Positions 38,784 to 47,170 of a stretch of DNA of 64,000 bases are shown piece by piece; the first letter of the stretch is position 1, and the number at the start of each line of letters is the position of its first letter. The notes beneath the pieces were generated by a model. That model had not been told where the DNA came from and did no database searches. It saw only the letters and a program-made list of their open reading frames with translations. This stretch comes from Pseudomonas hunanensis (lineage in GTDB: Bacteria > Pseudomonadota > Gammaproteobacteria > Pseudomonadales > Pseudomonadaceae): the NCBI RefSeq assembly GCF_013393325.1, contig NZ_QJRC01000071.1, forward strand, positions 124,001 through 188,000, read 5' to 3'. Position numbers and translations under genes: made by a program.

Positions 38784-38806
38784 AAGGGCTGCCACGCAGC
38801 CCTTTC
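38784..38806. terminator. Bidirectional terminator between gbcA and RHS gene 3
   Basis: AAGGGCTGC-CAC-GCAGCCCTT, followed by TTC on the plus strand; lies between the convergent gbcA and RHS stops. Confidence 0.8.
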
Positions 38807-38808
38807 GC

Positions 38809-39645
38809 TCAAGCTGACGGATGCCTTTTCCTGAGCCCCATCGTCTGCCTTTGGAAGGCCCAAGCATCCTCTCCGTTAGCAAGCCTAGTCTCTCCAGCCA
38901 AAGCAGCTCGGCCAGCGAAAGAACGCTCGGCTACTGTAGTTCTCACCGCCAATCCCTCGCGAGTAGGCGTGCTTATACTTTCTAACGGTATGTTTGGTTG
39001 GGTGTCAGTTGGCAGTCCTCCCGTCATCAGGCCGTAATTTGTCCTTATCTGCTCCAAAGGCTTGGCTTGAGGTCCAACTGCAGCGTTGATGGCTCGAGCA
39101 GATACAGCAGTCAAACTGACCCCAAGTCCGACATTCGCTCCAAAAATGGCACTCTCGACGCCGGCGAACTGGGCACCTGAACTCGCAAGGCTCAATACAG
39201 ATCCGAAAGTACTGATTCGTGAAGCATTGAGCCCCACGCGATTGGTTGGCGTCGGCCCCAAAAAATTATAGGTCAACGTTACTGTGTTCGACGCCATGCT
39301 CAAGCCTCGCAAGGATAGCGTGGCCCACTCGGACACCTTACCCGTCGGATCGTGGCGGTTGACTGGATCACCACCGCAATATGCATAGGCATTCAGTCCA
39401 CCCTTACCGAAAGGGCTGTGGGAGTCTTGGGCGTGAAAACGCATCAAAACAGGATTGTAAGCCCGGTAGCCATTGCCAAGGTGATAACAGCCGGTCAGCA
39501 GATCCAGCGGTTGAGCGGCAAAACACAAAAGCGCCCCTTCGCGATCTCGTAGGAAGCCATACGGTAGGTAAACTCTGACAGCGCATCCTGGCCCGCCCAG
39601 GTTCGATGCTTGCTTGTCGAGCGCCAGCAAGTACCTGCAATTCAT
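38809..39645 (-). CDS. Orphan RHS-repeat-core protein with variable hydrophobic C-terminus (3)
   Basis: A 278-residue protein starting MNCRYLLALDKQASN. The RHS core is present (LTGCYHLGNGYRAYNPVLMRF, SPFGKGGLNAYAYCGGDPVNRHDPTGK) but the N-terminal FFYQ segment seen in RHS protein 2 is absent, so the N-terminus is short or altered. The C-terminal part is small-residue-rich and partly hydrophobic (STFGSVLSLASSGAQFAG, AIFGANVGLGVSLTAVSARAINAAVG), unlike the other two RHS tips and possibly membrane-active. No immunity gene was recognised. It is convergent with gbcA, as RHS gene 2 is with fdhA. Confidence 0.78.
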   Translation of the reverse strand: MNCRYLLALDKQASNLGGPGCAVRVYLPYGFLRDREGALLCFAAQPLDLLTGCYHLGNGYRAYNPVLMRFHAQDSHSPFGKGGLNAYAYCGGDPVNRHDPTGKVSEWATLSLRGLSMASNTVTLTYNFLGPTPTNRVGLNASRISTFGSVLSLASSGAQFAGVESAIFGANVGLGVSLTAVSARAINAAVGPQAKPLEQIRTNYGLMTGGLPTDTQPNIPLESISTPTREGLAVRTTVAERSFAGRAALAGETRLANGEDAWAFQRQTMGLRKRHPSA

Positions 39646-39700
39646 GCGAGAACCTCATTTATGATGACGACTCACAGTAGCACTGTGTATGGCTGTTTCT

Positions 39701-39717
39701 AACTGGTAGAAATGACA
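39701..39717 (-). promoter_or_regulatory. Conserved element upstream of RHS gene 3
   Basis: On the minus strand TGTCATTTCTACCAGTT, 55 bp before the RHS start at 39645. It matches the elements at 18366-18382 and 19825-19841. Confidence 0.65.
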
Positions 39718-39984
39718 GTTCGGTGGGCTTTATCCACAGCTCCAGAAGGTATCAGCAAATGCTGAGTCAACCTGTGCCCAACCCAATTGATCCCCAGGTG
39801 TAGTTCAATATTTGATCAAAACCCTACAAGCCACGATTCAAGCGGCGTCTAGCGTCTTCCATACACCTTGTCCACAGCTCAGCCAACAGACTTTGTTGGT
39901 AACTGCATACTCTCACTGAGGGGGCTGTGGGTAACTTATCCAGACGTTATAATTTTCAACAATTCAAAGACTTTATCGTCTGAA

Positions 39985-40003
39985 TGATCGTTTTTTGATC
40001 AAC
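39985..40003. repeat. GATC dyad, copy 1
   Basis: TGATCGTTTTTTGATCAAC. Repeated 149 bp downstream with one difference; GATC arms around a T-run. Confidence 0.7.
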
Positions 40004-40133
40004 GCCATGAAACCCAGTATTTATGGGGCTTTTAGCCGCTATCGAACAGATTATCCACAGACCGACTAACAGCGACTGTGGGCAAGAACCATGAGAATTC
40101 TGAAAAGCACCCATGCAAAGACTGGGTGAAGCT

Positions 40134-40152
40134 TGATCGTTTTTCGATCAAC
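40134..40152. repeat. GATC dyad, copy 2
   Basis: TGATCGTTTTTCGATCAAC; with the preceding T it forms TTGATCG-TTTTT-CGATCAA, a perfect 7-bp dyad. Confidence 0.7.
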
Positions 40153-40262
40153 TACTTGAAGGCATCGCCATACAAGGGCTGCAGCCATGCGCCAACACTT
40201 TATCCACAACTTGGCAAACAGATTTGGTGGGCAAAAGCATTCGATCGATACTGTGAATGGGA

Positions 40263-40290
40263 TGTGGGAGCGGCCTTGTGCGCTCCCACA
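40263..40290 (-). terminator. Hairpin downstream of etfB
   Basis: TGTGGGAGCG and CGCTCCCACA form a perfect 10-bp stem around a REP-derived loop GCCTTGTG. On the minus strand it follows the etfB stop by about 20 bp and looks like a collapsed REP serving as a transcription end. Confidence 0.6.
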
Positions 40291-40312
40291 AAAGACCTCC
40301 AAGCCTCTGGCT

Positions 40313-41083
40313 TCAGCGCAACACGCCCTCTTCCACCAGCAACTTGAGGATGGCCTCGGCGCCTTCCTGTGGCGAAACATCCTTCAGCACCTTGCCGCCG
40401 CCACCACTGGCCTTGGCAGTTGCCGCCTTCATCCGGTCCGCACCGCTCTTGGCCTTGATCACCTTCAGCCGCTTTGGCCGCGGGCGCGCCGGTTGCAGCT
40501 CGGCCTCAGCCAGCAGTTCATCGTCAACGATGGCCACATTGCGCGCCGCCAGTACACCCCGACGCGCCGGCCCGAAGGCACTCTGGCGCGGCTTGGGCGC
40601 CGCGTTATCCACAGTCGCCAGCAACGGCAGGCGCACTTTCAGCCGGCGCCGCTGGCCACGCGGCAGCGCCTGCAATACCTGGGCGGTGCCATTGTCGATC
40701 GACTCCACCTCGGCCAGCCCCACGATCAACGGCCAGCCGAGCTTTTCGGCCAGCAGAAACGGCAACATGCCCGATCCTTCACCCGTTTCGGCTTGGCTAC
40801 CTGTCAGCACCAGCTGTGCCCCGGCATCGCGCAGGTAATCCCCCAGCACACCCAGCACATCGGCACCAGCCGGCTGCTCCAGCACATCCAGATGGTCCAG
40901 GCCCATGCCCAGGTAGGCGCGCAGCGCCTCTTCCTGTGGGTCGCCGGCATGCACCACCTGCAAGTTATCCCCAGCCAGTTGCAAACCCAGTTCCACGGCG
41001 CGGGCATCCTGCTCGGCGCGGCGGGCGCGGCCAGAGCTTGGGTGGGCACCGATGGAAACCAGGCTGATCACTTTCGTACTCAT
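40313..41083 (-). CDS. etfB: Electron transfer flavoprotein beta-type subunit (dimethylglycine pathway)
   Basis: A 256-residue protein (MSTKVISLVSIGAHPSSGRARRAEQD) of the ETF beta family, with AVELGLQLAGDNLQVVHAGDP, LGMGLDHLDVLEQP and the adenine-nucleotide pocket segment VLTGSQAETGEGSGMLPFLLAEKLG. It is divergent from the housekeeping ETF. Being last in dgcA-dgcB-etfA-etfB, it probably accepts electrons from dimethylglycine demethylation. It starts 10 bp after etfA. An exact DnaA box sits within its coding sequence at 40605. Confidence 0.88.
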   Translation of the reverse strand: MSTKVISLVSIGAHPSSGRARRAEQDARAVELGLQLAGDNLQVVHAGDPQEEALRAYLGMGLDHLDVLEQPAGADVLGVLGDYLRDAGAQLVLTGSQAETGEGSGMLPFLLAEKLGWPLIVGLAEVESIDNGTAQVLQALPRGQRRRLKVRLPLLATVDNAAPKPRQSAFGPARRGVLAARNVAIVDDELLAEAELQPARPRPKRLKVIKAKSGADRMKAATAKASGGGGKVLKDVSPQEGAEAILKLLVEEGVLR

Positions 41084-41093
41084 GCTCGTGCCC

Positions 41094-42326
41094 TTATGCC
41101 GCGTCGCGCTGGCCGCCGCTGCGGAAGTTGTCCACAGCCTCGATCAGTGCCTTGAGAATCGCCGAACTGTCGCCAATTACCGACAGGTCGGCCCGTTTGA
41201 TCATGTCGCAGCCCGGGTCCATGTTGATCGCCACCACCTTGTCGCAGGCACCGATACCCTGCAGGTGCTGGATCGCGCCCGAGATACCCACAGCCACGTA
41301 CACGCGCGCGGTGACCCAGGTACCGGTAGCACCCACCTGGCGGTTGCGCGGCATGAACCCGTCGTCCACCGCCACCCGCGAAGCGCCTTCGGTAGCACCG
41401 AGGGCAGCGGTGGCCTGGTGGTACAGGTCCCAGTCCTTGACCCCGTTACCACCCGAGACAATGAACTCGGCCTCGGCCATGGCAATGGTGGCCGGGTCCA
41501 CGGCCACCGAGCCGAGGTCTTCGATACGCGACAGGCTGCGCGCCACGCTTGTGGACAACTCCACCGGCAAGGCTTCGTGGCGGGTTTCGCTGACGGGCTC
41601 GGCGCACTCGGCCGACGCCAGGATCAGGCGCGGCACAGTGCGTTGCAGGTCTTGCTGGCCGGCACCGGCGCGGCCAATGCATTGACCATCCTTGACCTGC
41701 CACACCCGCGTCGCCGGGCGTTCACCCAGCGCGGCGCCCAGGCGCCGACCCAGTTCGCCGCCACCGGTGCGGCTGTCGGGCAATAGCCAGTGGCGCGGGG
41801 TAAACTGGTTATCCACAGCCCGCAGGCCTTGTACCAGTTGCTCCGGTGCATAACCTTCGAAAGCCTCGCCCTCGATGACCAGCAGGCGGTCGACCCCGGC
41901 TGTGGAAAAGTTGCTTTCCTTGTGCTCGTTGAAAACCACCGCCAGCACCGCACCGTCGCTGCCGGCCAGGCTGTGGGCCAGGCCAAGCAGGTCGCGGTCG
42001 TGGCTGCTCAGGCGGCCACCGACCATGTCCGGTACCACGGCGATGTAGAACGCCGGTGCCGGTACCTGATGCAGTGGCAGCGTGACCTCGGCGGCCGCCG
42101 TGCGACGCCCGCCCACACCGGTGCCCTGCTGGGCGCCGCTGCGGTCGATACGCTTGATGCCGGCCGGGCCAATGAAGCCTGCGGCGATCGCATGGGGGTT
42201 CTTGCGGAGGATGCCGTTGGGCCCCATCCAGCGAGTTTGCTGTGTCTGCATTGCCGCATGCAGAGGGTGCAGGCGGTTACGGGCGATCCACTCGGCGCGT
42301 GGGTCGCGGCGGATAATGTCGCTCAT
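41094..42326 (-). CDS. etfA: Electron transfer flavoprotein alpha-type subunit (dimethylglycine pathway)
   Basis: The 410-residue protein has an N-terminal extension of about 90 residues, then the ETF alpha N-domain and a C-terminal FAD-binding domain: FIVSGGNGVKDWDLYHQ, VGATGTWVTARVYVAVGISGAIQHLQG and VAINMDPGCDMIKRADLSVIGD. The start codon overlaps the dgcB stop (TGATG). It pairs with the beta subunit downstream to pass electrons from the DgcAB system towards the respiratory chain. The dedicated ETF argues that demethylation is coupled to energy gain rather than to direct oxygen reduction. Confidence 0.9.
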   Translation of the reverse strand: MSDIIRRDPRAEWIARNRLHPLHAAMQTQQTRWMGPNGILRKNPHAIAAGFIGPAGIKRIDRSGAQQGTGVGGRRTAAAEVTLPLHQVPAPAFYIAVVPDMVGGRLSSHDRDLLGLAHSLAGSDGAVLAVVFNEHKESNFSTAGVDRLLVIEGEAFEGYAPEQLVQGLRAVDNQFTPRHWLLPDSRTGGGELGRRLGAALGERPATRVWQVKDGQCIGRAGAGQQDLQRTVPRLILASAECAEPVSETRHEALPVELSTSVARSLSRIEDLGSVAVDPATIAMAEAEFIVSGGNGVKDWDLYHQATAALGATEGASRVAVDDGFMPRNRQVGATGTWVTARVYVAVGISGAIQHLQGIGACDKVVAINMDPGCDMIKRADLSVIGDSSAILKALIEAVDNFRSGGQRDAA

Positions 42327-44278
42327 CAGTGCACCTCCGCAGGTTCACGTTTAGCCGTTTGCGGCTTTGGGCCAGTGGGCGCGTCCTCTTCGATCAGCAC
42401 GTCGGCCACCAGCTCGGCCAGGTCCTTGATCTGCGGGCGCGGCTCGACCACACCTTCGAGCATGGCGGTGCACTGCGGGCAACCCACGGCCACCAACTCG
42501 GCCTCGGTCTCGCGGATGTCGTCCATGCGCATGTCCGGGATACGCTGCTTGCCAGGGATGTCGGTGATCGGCGCACCGCCACCACCACCGCAGCAACGGG
42601 AGCGGAAGCCCGAGCGCTGCATCTCGCGCACTTCGATACCCAACGCCTTGAGCACTTCGCGCGGGGCTTCGTACTCGCCGTTGTAGCGGCCCAGGTAGCA
42701 CGGGTCGTGGTAGGTGACGCTGCCGCCCTTGTGCTGGCCGAGGTTGAGCTTCTTGGCCGCGATCAGTTCGGCGATGTAGGTGCTGTGGTGCTGCACCTGG
42801 TAGTCGCCGCCCAGGGCGCCGTATTCGTTCTTCAGCACATGGAAACTGTGTGGGTCGCAGGTGACGATGCGCTGGAACTTGTACTTGCCCAGGGTCTGGA
42901 TGTTGCGCTTGGCCAGTTGCTGGAAGGTCGCTTCGTCGCCCAGGCGGCGCGCCACGTCACCGCTGTCGCGCTCTTCCAGGCCAAGCACGGCGAAGTCCAC
43001 GCCCGAAGCCTTGAGCACTTTGACGAACGAGCGCAGGGTGCGCTGGTTGCGCATGTCGAAGGCACCATCGCCCACCCAGAACAGGACTTCGGTGGATTGC
43101 ACCTCCGACAGCAGTTGCAGGTTCAGGTCAGCGGCCCAGTTCATGCGCCCGCCAGGGGCGAAGCCGCCAGGGTTGTCGGTGGCGATCAGGTTGTCCAGCA
43201 CCTCGGCACCCTTGTTCGGGGTGGCGCCCTTTTCCAGGGTGAGGTGGCGGCGCATGTCGACGATGGCATCGACGTGCTCGATCATCATCGGGCATTCCTC
43301 GACGCAGGCACGGCAGGTGGTGCACGACCACAGCGTTTCGGCGTCGACCAGGCCATTGACGATCGGCTGGTGCGGATTGCCGCCGTGTTCACCAATCGGC
43401 TTGCCAGGGTACGGGCTGCCGGCGAACTGGGCGTCAGTACCCCCGGCCAGGCCGATGACCATGTCCTGGATGAGTTTTTTCGGGTTCAGCGGCTGGCCAG
43501 CGGCAAAGGCCGGGCACATGGCCTCACATTTACCGCACTGCACGCAGGCATCGAAGCCCAGCAGCTGGTTCCAGGTGAAGTCCACCGGCTTTTCAACGCC
43601 CAGCGGAGCATTCGGGTCTTCCAGGTCCAGTGGCTTGAGGCCGGTAGAACGGCCGCCGCCAAAACGCTCGGCACGGCGGTGCCAGGCCAGGTGCAGGGCA
43701 CCGGCGAAGGCGTGCTTCATCGGACCGCCCCAGGTCATGCCGAAGAACAGCTCCGACACGCCCCACAGTACGCCCAGGCCAAGCACGACGACCATCACCC
43801 AGCCGCCGGTATTGGCCGGCAGGATGCCAGCGACCGGCAGTGTGGCGATGAAGAAGCTCGCGGCAAACGCCAGCAGGCTTTTCGGCAGGCGCATCCACGG
43901 GCCCTTGGACAGGCGCGAAGGCGGGTTGAGGCGGCGTTTGAAGACAAAGATGGCACCGCTGAACATGATCACCGTGGCCACCAGCAATGCGTAGCCGAGG
44001 ATTTTGCTCTGCAGGCCGAAGCCGTGCACCAGGATCGCCAGGGCCGCCGACAGCACGAAGCCGCCCGCCGTGGCCACGTGGGTCTTGGACATGTACTTGT
44101 CGCGCTCGACCACGTGGTGCAGGTCCACCAGGTAACGGCGCGGCATGGCCAGCAGGCCGCCGATCAGGTCGACCTTGGCGGCTCGGCCACGCCGCCACAT
44201 GCGCACCCGGCGCAGGGCGCCGAGCACTGCCAGGCCAAGGGCAGCGAACAGCAGGATGGGTAGAAGGGTGTTCAACAT
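42326..44278 (-). CDS. dgcB: Membrane Fe-S oxidoreductase of dimethylglycine catabolism
   Basis: ATG 44278 (MLNTLLPILL) with GGAG seven bases before gives 650 residues. Five hydrophobic helices occupy about 1-200. Two 4Fe-4S motifs follow, CVQCGKCEAMCP and CTTCRACVEECP, and then two CCG-type heterodisulfide-reductase domains (DPCYLGRYNGEYEAPR and SRCCGGGGG). The protein is anchored in the inner membrane and links DgcA to electron carriers. It starts about 210 bp after dgcA, with an inverted REP pair between, and is coupled to etfA. Confidence 0.95.
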   Translation of the reverse strand: MLNTLLPILLFAALGLAVLGALRRVRMWRRGRAAKVDLIGGLLAMPRRYLVDLHHVVERDKYMSKTHVATAGGFVLSAALAILVHGFGLQSKILGYALLVATVIMFSGAIFVFKRRLNPPSRLSKGPWMRLPKSLLAFAASFFIATLPVAGILPANTGGWVMVVVLGLGVLWGVSELFFGMTWGGPMKHAFAGALHLAWHRRAERFGGGRSTGLKPLDLEDPNAPLGVEKPVDFTWNQLLGFDACVQCGKCEAMCPAFAAGQPLNPKKLIQDMVIGLAGGTDAQFAGSPYPGKPIGEHGGNPHQPIVNGLVDAETLWSCTTCRACVEECPMMIEHVDAIVDMRRHLTLEKGATPNKGAEVLDNLIATDNPGGFAPGGRMNWAADLNLQLLSEVQSTEVLFWVGDGAFDMRNQRTLRSFVKVLKASGVDFAVLGLEERDSGDVARRLGDEATFQQLAKRNIQTLGKYKFQRIVTCDPHSFHVLKNEYGALGGDYQVQHHSTYIAELIAAKKLNLGQHKGGSVTYHDPCYLGRYNGEYEAPREVLKALGIEVREMQRSGFRSRCCGGGGGAPITDIPGKQRIPDMRMDDIRETEAELVAVGCPQCTAMLEGVVEPRPQIKDLAELVADVLIEEDAPTGPKPQTAKREPAEVH

Positions 44279-44335
44279 GGGAGGCTCCCACAACAGCTAG
44301 ATTCTTGCGCCACCCCGAAGGCCAGCGCGGACCCC

Positions 44336-44452
44336 ATGTAGGAGCGGCCTTGTGTCGCGAAAGGGCTGCGTAGCGGCCCCAAAATCTATGCTGCTATGGC
44401 GATCTTGGGGCCGCTACGCGACCCTTTCGCAACACAAGGCCGCTCCTACACA
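44336..44452. repeat. REP pair, 'ACACAAGGCCGCTCC' class, inverted
   Basis: Inverted pair between dgcA and dgcB, i.e. within an otherwise continuous catabolic unit. Confidence 0.85.
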
Positions 44453-44486
44453 GGGGGCCAGTCCCGCCTCTAGAAAGGCGGTGCGA

Positions 44487-46547
44487 TCAGAAGTCCTTGC
44501 ACAGGCGCAAGGCGTCGTAGATCGCTGCATGCACGTTGCGCTGGGCCACGCAGTCGCCAATGCGATACAGCAGGTAACCTTCGCCCGGCTGGCTGAGGAT
44601 CGGCTGTGGCTTGATGGCAAACAGCGCCTCCACATCGATCTGGCCCTTGTTGCGTGAGCCATCCTTCAGCGCGTAGTACAGCTCCTCATCAGGCCGCACG
44701 CCGTTCTCCACCACCACCTGATCGACCACGCGTTCTTCCTTGGCGCCGGTGTATTCGTTCTCCAGCACCGCCACCAGCTTGTCGCCTTCGCGGTAGACCT
44801 TTTCCAGCATCATGTCGCCGGTCATGATCACTTCTTTGGGGTACATGCTGCGGTAGTAGGTCGGGAAAGTGGTGCCGCCCATGGCCACGCCCGGCTTGAT
44901 GTCGTCGGTGACGATCTCGACCTGGCTGCCCTTGTCGGCGATGAAATCGGCCACCGACATGCCGGTGAACTCGCAGATGGTGTCGTACACCAGCACGTTC
45001 TTGCCCGGTGCAACCTTGCCGTCGAGCACATCCCAGCTGCTGACCACCAAGCCTTCGGCAGCGCCCCAGTGCTCGTTCTGCTCCAGGAACGAATGCCCGC
45101 CTACCGCCAGTACGATGACGTCCGGGCGCAGGTCCTGGATGGTGGCCACATCAGCGGCGGTACCCAGGCGCAGGTCCACTTTCAGGCGCGCCAGCTCCAG
45201 CTGGTACCAGCGGGTGATACCGGCAATCTGGTCACGCTGCGGGGCCTTGGCGGCGATGGTGATCTGCCCGCCAATCTGGTCTTTTTTCTCGAACAGGGTC
45301 ACGTCGTGGCCGCGCTCGGCAGCCACCCGGGCCGCTTCCATGCCGGCAGGGCCGGCGCCAACCACCACCACCTTGCGTTTGACGCCGGTGGTTTTCTCGA
45401 TGATGTGCGGCACGCCCATGTATTCACGGGAGGTCGCGGCGTTCTGGATGCACAGCACATCCAGGCCCTGGTACTGGCGGTCGATGCAGTAGTTGGCACC
45501 GACGCACTGTTTGATCTGGTCGATCTGGCCCATCTTGATCTTGGCGATCAGGTGCGGGTCGGCCATGTGCGCACGGGTCATGCCGACCATGTCCACATAG
45601 CCGCCTTCGAGGATGCGCGTGGCCTGGTTCGGGTCCTTGATGTTCTGCGCATGCAGCACCGGGACCTTGACCACTTCCTTGATACCGGCCGCCAGGTGCA
45701 GGAACGGCTCCGGCGGGTAGCTCATGTTGGGGATGACGTTGGCCAGGGTGTTGTGGGTGTCGCAACCAGAGCCAACCACACCGATGAAGTCGAGCATGCC
45801 GGTGCTGTCGTAGTACGCGGCGATCTGCTTCATGTCCTCGTGGCTGAGGCCGTCAGGGTGGAACTCGTCGCCACAAATACGCATGCCCACGCAGAAGTCG
45901 TCACCGACCTCGGCGCGCACGGCTTTCAGGACTTCCAGGCCGAACTTCATGCGGCCTTCGAAGGTGCCGCCCCATTCGTCGGTACGTTTGTTGACCCGCG
46001 GGCTCCAGAACTGGTCGATCATGTGCTGGTGCACCGCCGACAGTTCCACACCGTCCAGGCCGCCCTCTTTGGCACGACGCGCAGCCTGCGCGTAGTTGCC
46101 GATCACCCGCCAGATCTCTTCCACTTCGATGGTTTTGCAGGTGGCGCGGTGCACGGGTTCACGGATACCCGACGGCGACATCAGGGTCGGCCAGTTGAAG
46201 CCGTCCCAGCGCGAGCGACGGCCCATGTGGGTAATCTGGATCATGATCTTGGCGCCATGCTTGTGCATGGCGTCGGCCAGGTTCTGGAAGTGCGGGATGA
46301 TGCGGTCGGTCGACAGGTTGACCGACGCCCACCATTCCTGCGGGCTGTCGATGGCGACGACGGACGAACCGCCGCAGATCGCCAGGCCGATGCCGCCCTT
46401 GGCCTTTTCTTCGTAGTACTTCACGTAGCGGTCGGTCGTCATGCCGCCGTCAGTGGCGTAGACCTCGGCGTGCGCGGTGCTGAGCACACGGTTGCGGATG
46501 GTCAGCTTGCCGATCTGAATCGGCTGGAACATTGCTTCGAATGCCAT
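44487..46547 (-). CDS. dgcA: Dimethylglycine demethylase, flavoprotein subunit
   Basis: A 686-residue protein of the 2,4-dienoyl-CoA reductase/trimethylamine dehydrogenase family. The N-terminal TIM barrel binds FMN (QPIQIGKLTIRNRVL, DGVELSAVHQHMIDQFWSPRVN). A 4Fe-4S cluster is bound by cysteines in CVGANYCIDRQ and VLCIQNA. The C-terminal half has nucleotide-binding motifs VVVGAGPAGMEAARVAAERG. It oxidatively demethylates dimethylglycine to sarcosine. Its neighbours dgcB and ETF form the electron route. The 176-residue gene upstream is 15 bp away and co-transcribed. Confidence 0.95.
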   Translation of the reverse strand: MAFEAMFQPIQIGKLTIRNRVLSTAHAEVYATDGGMTTDRYVKYYEEKAKGGIGLAICGGSSVVAIDSPQEWWASVNLSTDRIIPHFQNLADAMHKHGAKIMIQITHMGRRSRWDGFNWPTLMSPSGIREPVHRATCKTIEVEEIWRVIGNYAQAARRAKEGGLDGVELSAVHQHMIDQFWSPRVNKRTDEWGGTFEGRMKFGLEVLKAVRAEVGDDFCVGMRICGDEFHPDGLSHEDMKQIAAYYDSTGMLDFIGVVGSGCDTHNTLANVIPNMSYPPEPFLHLAAGIKEVVKVPVLHAQNIKDPNQATRILEGGYVDMVGMTRAHMADPHLIAKIKMGQIDQIKQCVGANYCIDRQYQGLDVLCIQNAATSREYMGVPHIIEKTTGVKRKVVVVGAGPAGMEAARVAAERGHDVTLFEKKDQIGGQITIAAKAPQRDQIAGITRWYQLELARLKVDLRLGTAADVATIQDLRPDVIVLAVGGHSFLEQNEHWGAAEGLVVSSWDVLDGKVAPGKNVLVYDTICEFTGMSVADFIADKGSQVEIVTDDIKPGVAMGGTTFPTYYRSMYPKEVIMTGDMMLEKVYREGDKLVAVLENEYTGAKEERVVDQVVVENGVRPDEELYYALKDGSRNKGQIDVEALFAIKPQPILSQPGEGYLLYRIGDCVAQRNVHAAIYDALRLCKDF

Positions 46548-46562
46548 GACGCTATCTCCGGC

Positions 46563-47093
46563 TTACAACGGCTTTGTTACGAACAGGCCATCTTCGTGGC
46601 CTTCTTCCGACCCGCCGTAGACCTGTTCGGCCACGGTGCGGATCTTGCTGCCGCGGGCAGCGAGAATCTGGTCCATCGCGCCGGCGAACCAGCCGGTGAA
46701 CATGTAGTCGACCTTGCGGCCACACTTGCCATACACGTACACGAACGCCGAATGCTTGAGCTTGACGCTGCAGGTGCCTTTATCCAGGTCGATGTCCTGG
46801 ATTTCGAACAGGCCCCAGCCACGCTGGCTCAAGCGCTTCATGTAGTGCTCGAACACCGCTACGCCTTCCAGGCCATGGCATTCGGCCTCTTTTTCGCACC
46901 AGTGCCAGGCGGACTTGTAGCCAGCCTTGTAGAGGATCTCGGCGTAGGCGTCAGCGCCCAGCACTTCCTCGATGCCGATGTGGTTGTTGACGAAGAAATG
47001 GCGCGGCACATACAGCATCGGCAAGGCGTCGCTGGTCCAGACACCGGTTTCGCTGTCGACTTCGATTGGCAATTGCGGGGCGATCTTGGCCAT
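46563..47093 (-). CDS. V4R-like/DUF5943 protein of the dimethylglycine operon
   Basis: A 176-residue soluble protein (MAKIAPQLPIEVDSETG). The sequence ILYKAGYKSAWHWCEKEAECHGLEGVAVFEHYMKRLSQRGWGLFEIQ resembles 4-vinyl-reductase-like small-molecule domains, with Cys at about 74, 81 and 132. Homologues lie between dgcA and the M19-like gene in other pseudomonads. Its role in dimethylglycine catabolism is unknown; a ligand-binding or accessory role is likely. It is 15 bp upstream of dgcA. Confidence 0.75.
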   Translation of the reverse strand: MAKIAPQLPIEVDSETGVWTSDALPMLYVPRHFFVNNHIGIEEVLGADAYAEILYKAGYKSAWHWCEKEAECHGLEGVAVFEHYMKRLSQRGWGLFEIQDIDLDKGTCSVKLKHSAFVYVYGKCGRKVDYMFTGWFAGAMDQILAARGSKIRTVAEQVYGGSEEGHEDGLFVTKPL

Positions 47094-47170
47094 GGAAACT
47101 CAACTCCATAAAAATTTTTATTTGGGTGCCCCGGCGTTGCTGGCAGGGGCTATCAGGCTTGGAGAGCGGC

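Larger units (their letters stand above)
39646..40312. other. AT-rich intergenic region with DnaA boxes and dyads
   Basis: About 670 bp with no supported gene between RHS gene 3 and etfB. It contains three exact TTATCCACA boxes, several near matches, two copies of the dyad TTGATCG-T(5-6)-GATCAA and an additional TTTGATCAAA palindrome (39811-39820). Short frames here have no ribosome site or family resemblance. Confidence 0.75.
39730..41817 (+). other. Cluster of DnaA boxes
   Basis: Exact TTATCCACA on the plus strand at 39730-39738, 40051-40059, 40200-40208, 40605-40613 and 41809-41817. One-mismatch forms: TTGTCCACA at 39868, 41128 and (minus) 41550; TTATCCCCA at 40965; TTATCCAGA at 39936; TTACCCACA (minus) at 39926. 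The first three exact boxes are intergenic; the last two are inside etfB and etfA. Confidence 0.7.

Noticed and set aside
40066..40380. Short open frames in the DnaA-box region
   Set aside because: They cross box repeats and a REP-derived hairpin and overlap etfB; no coding signal.
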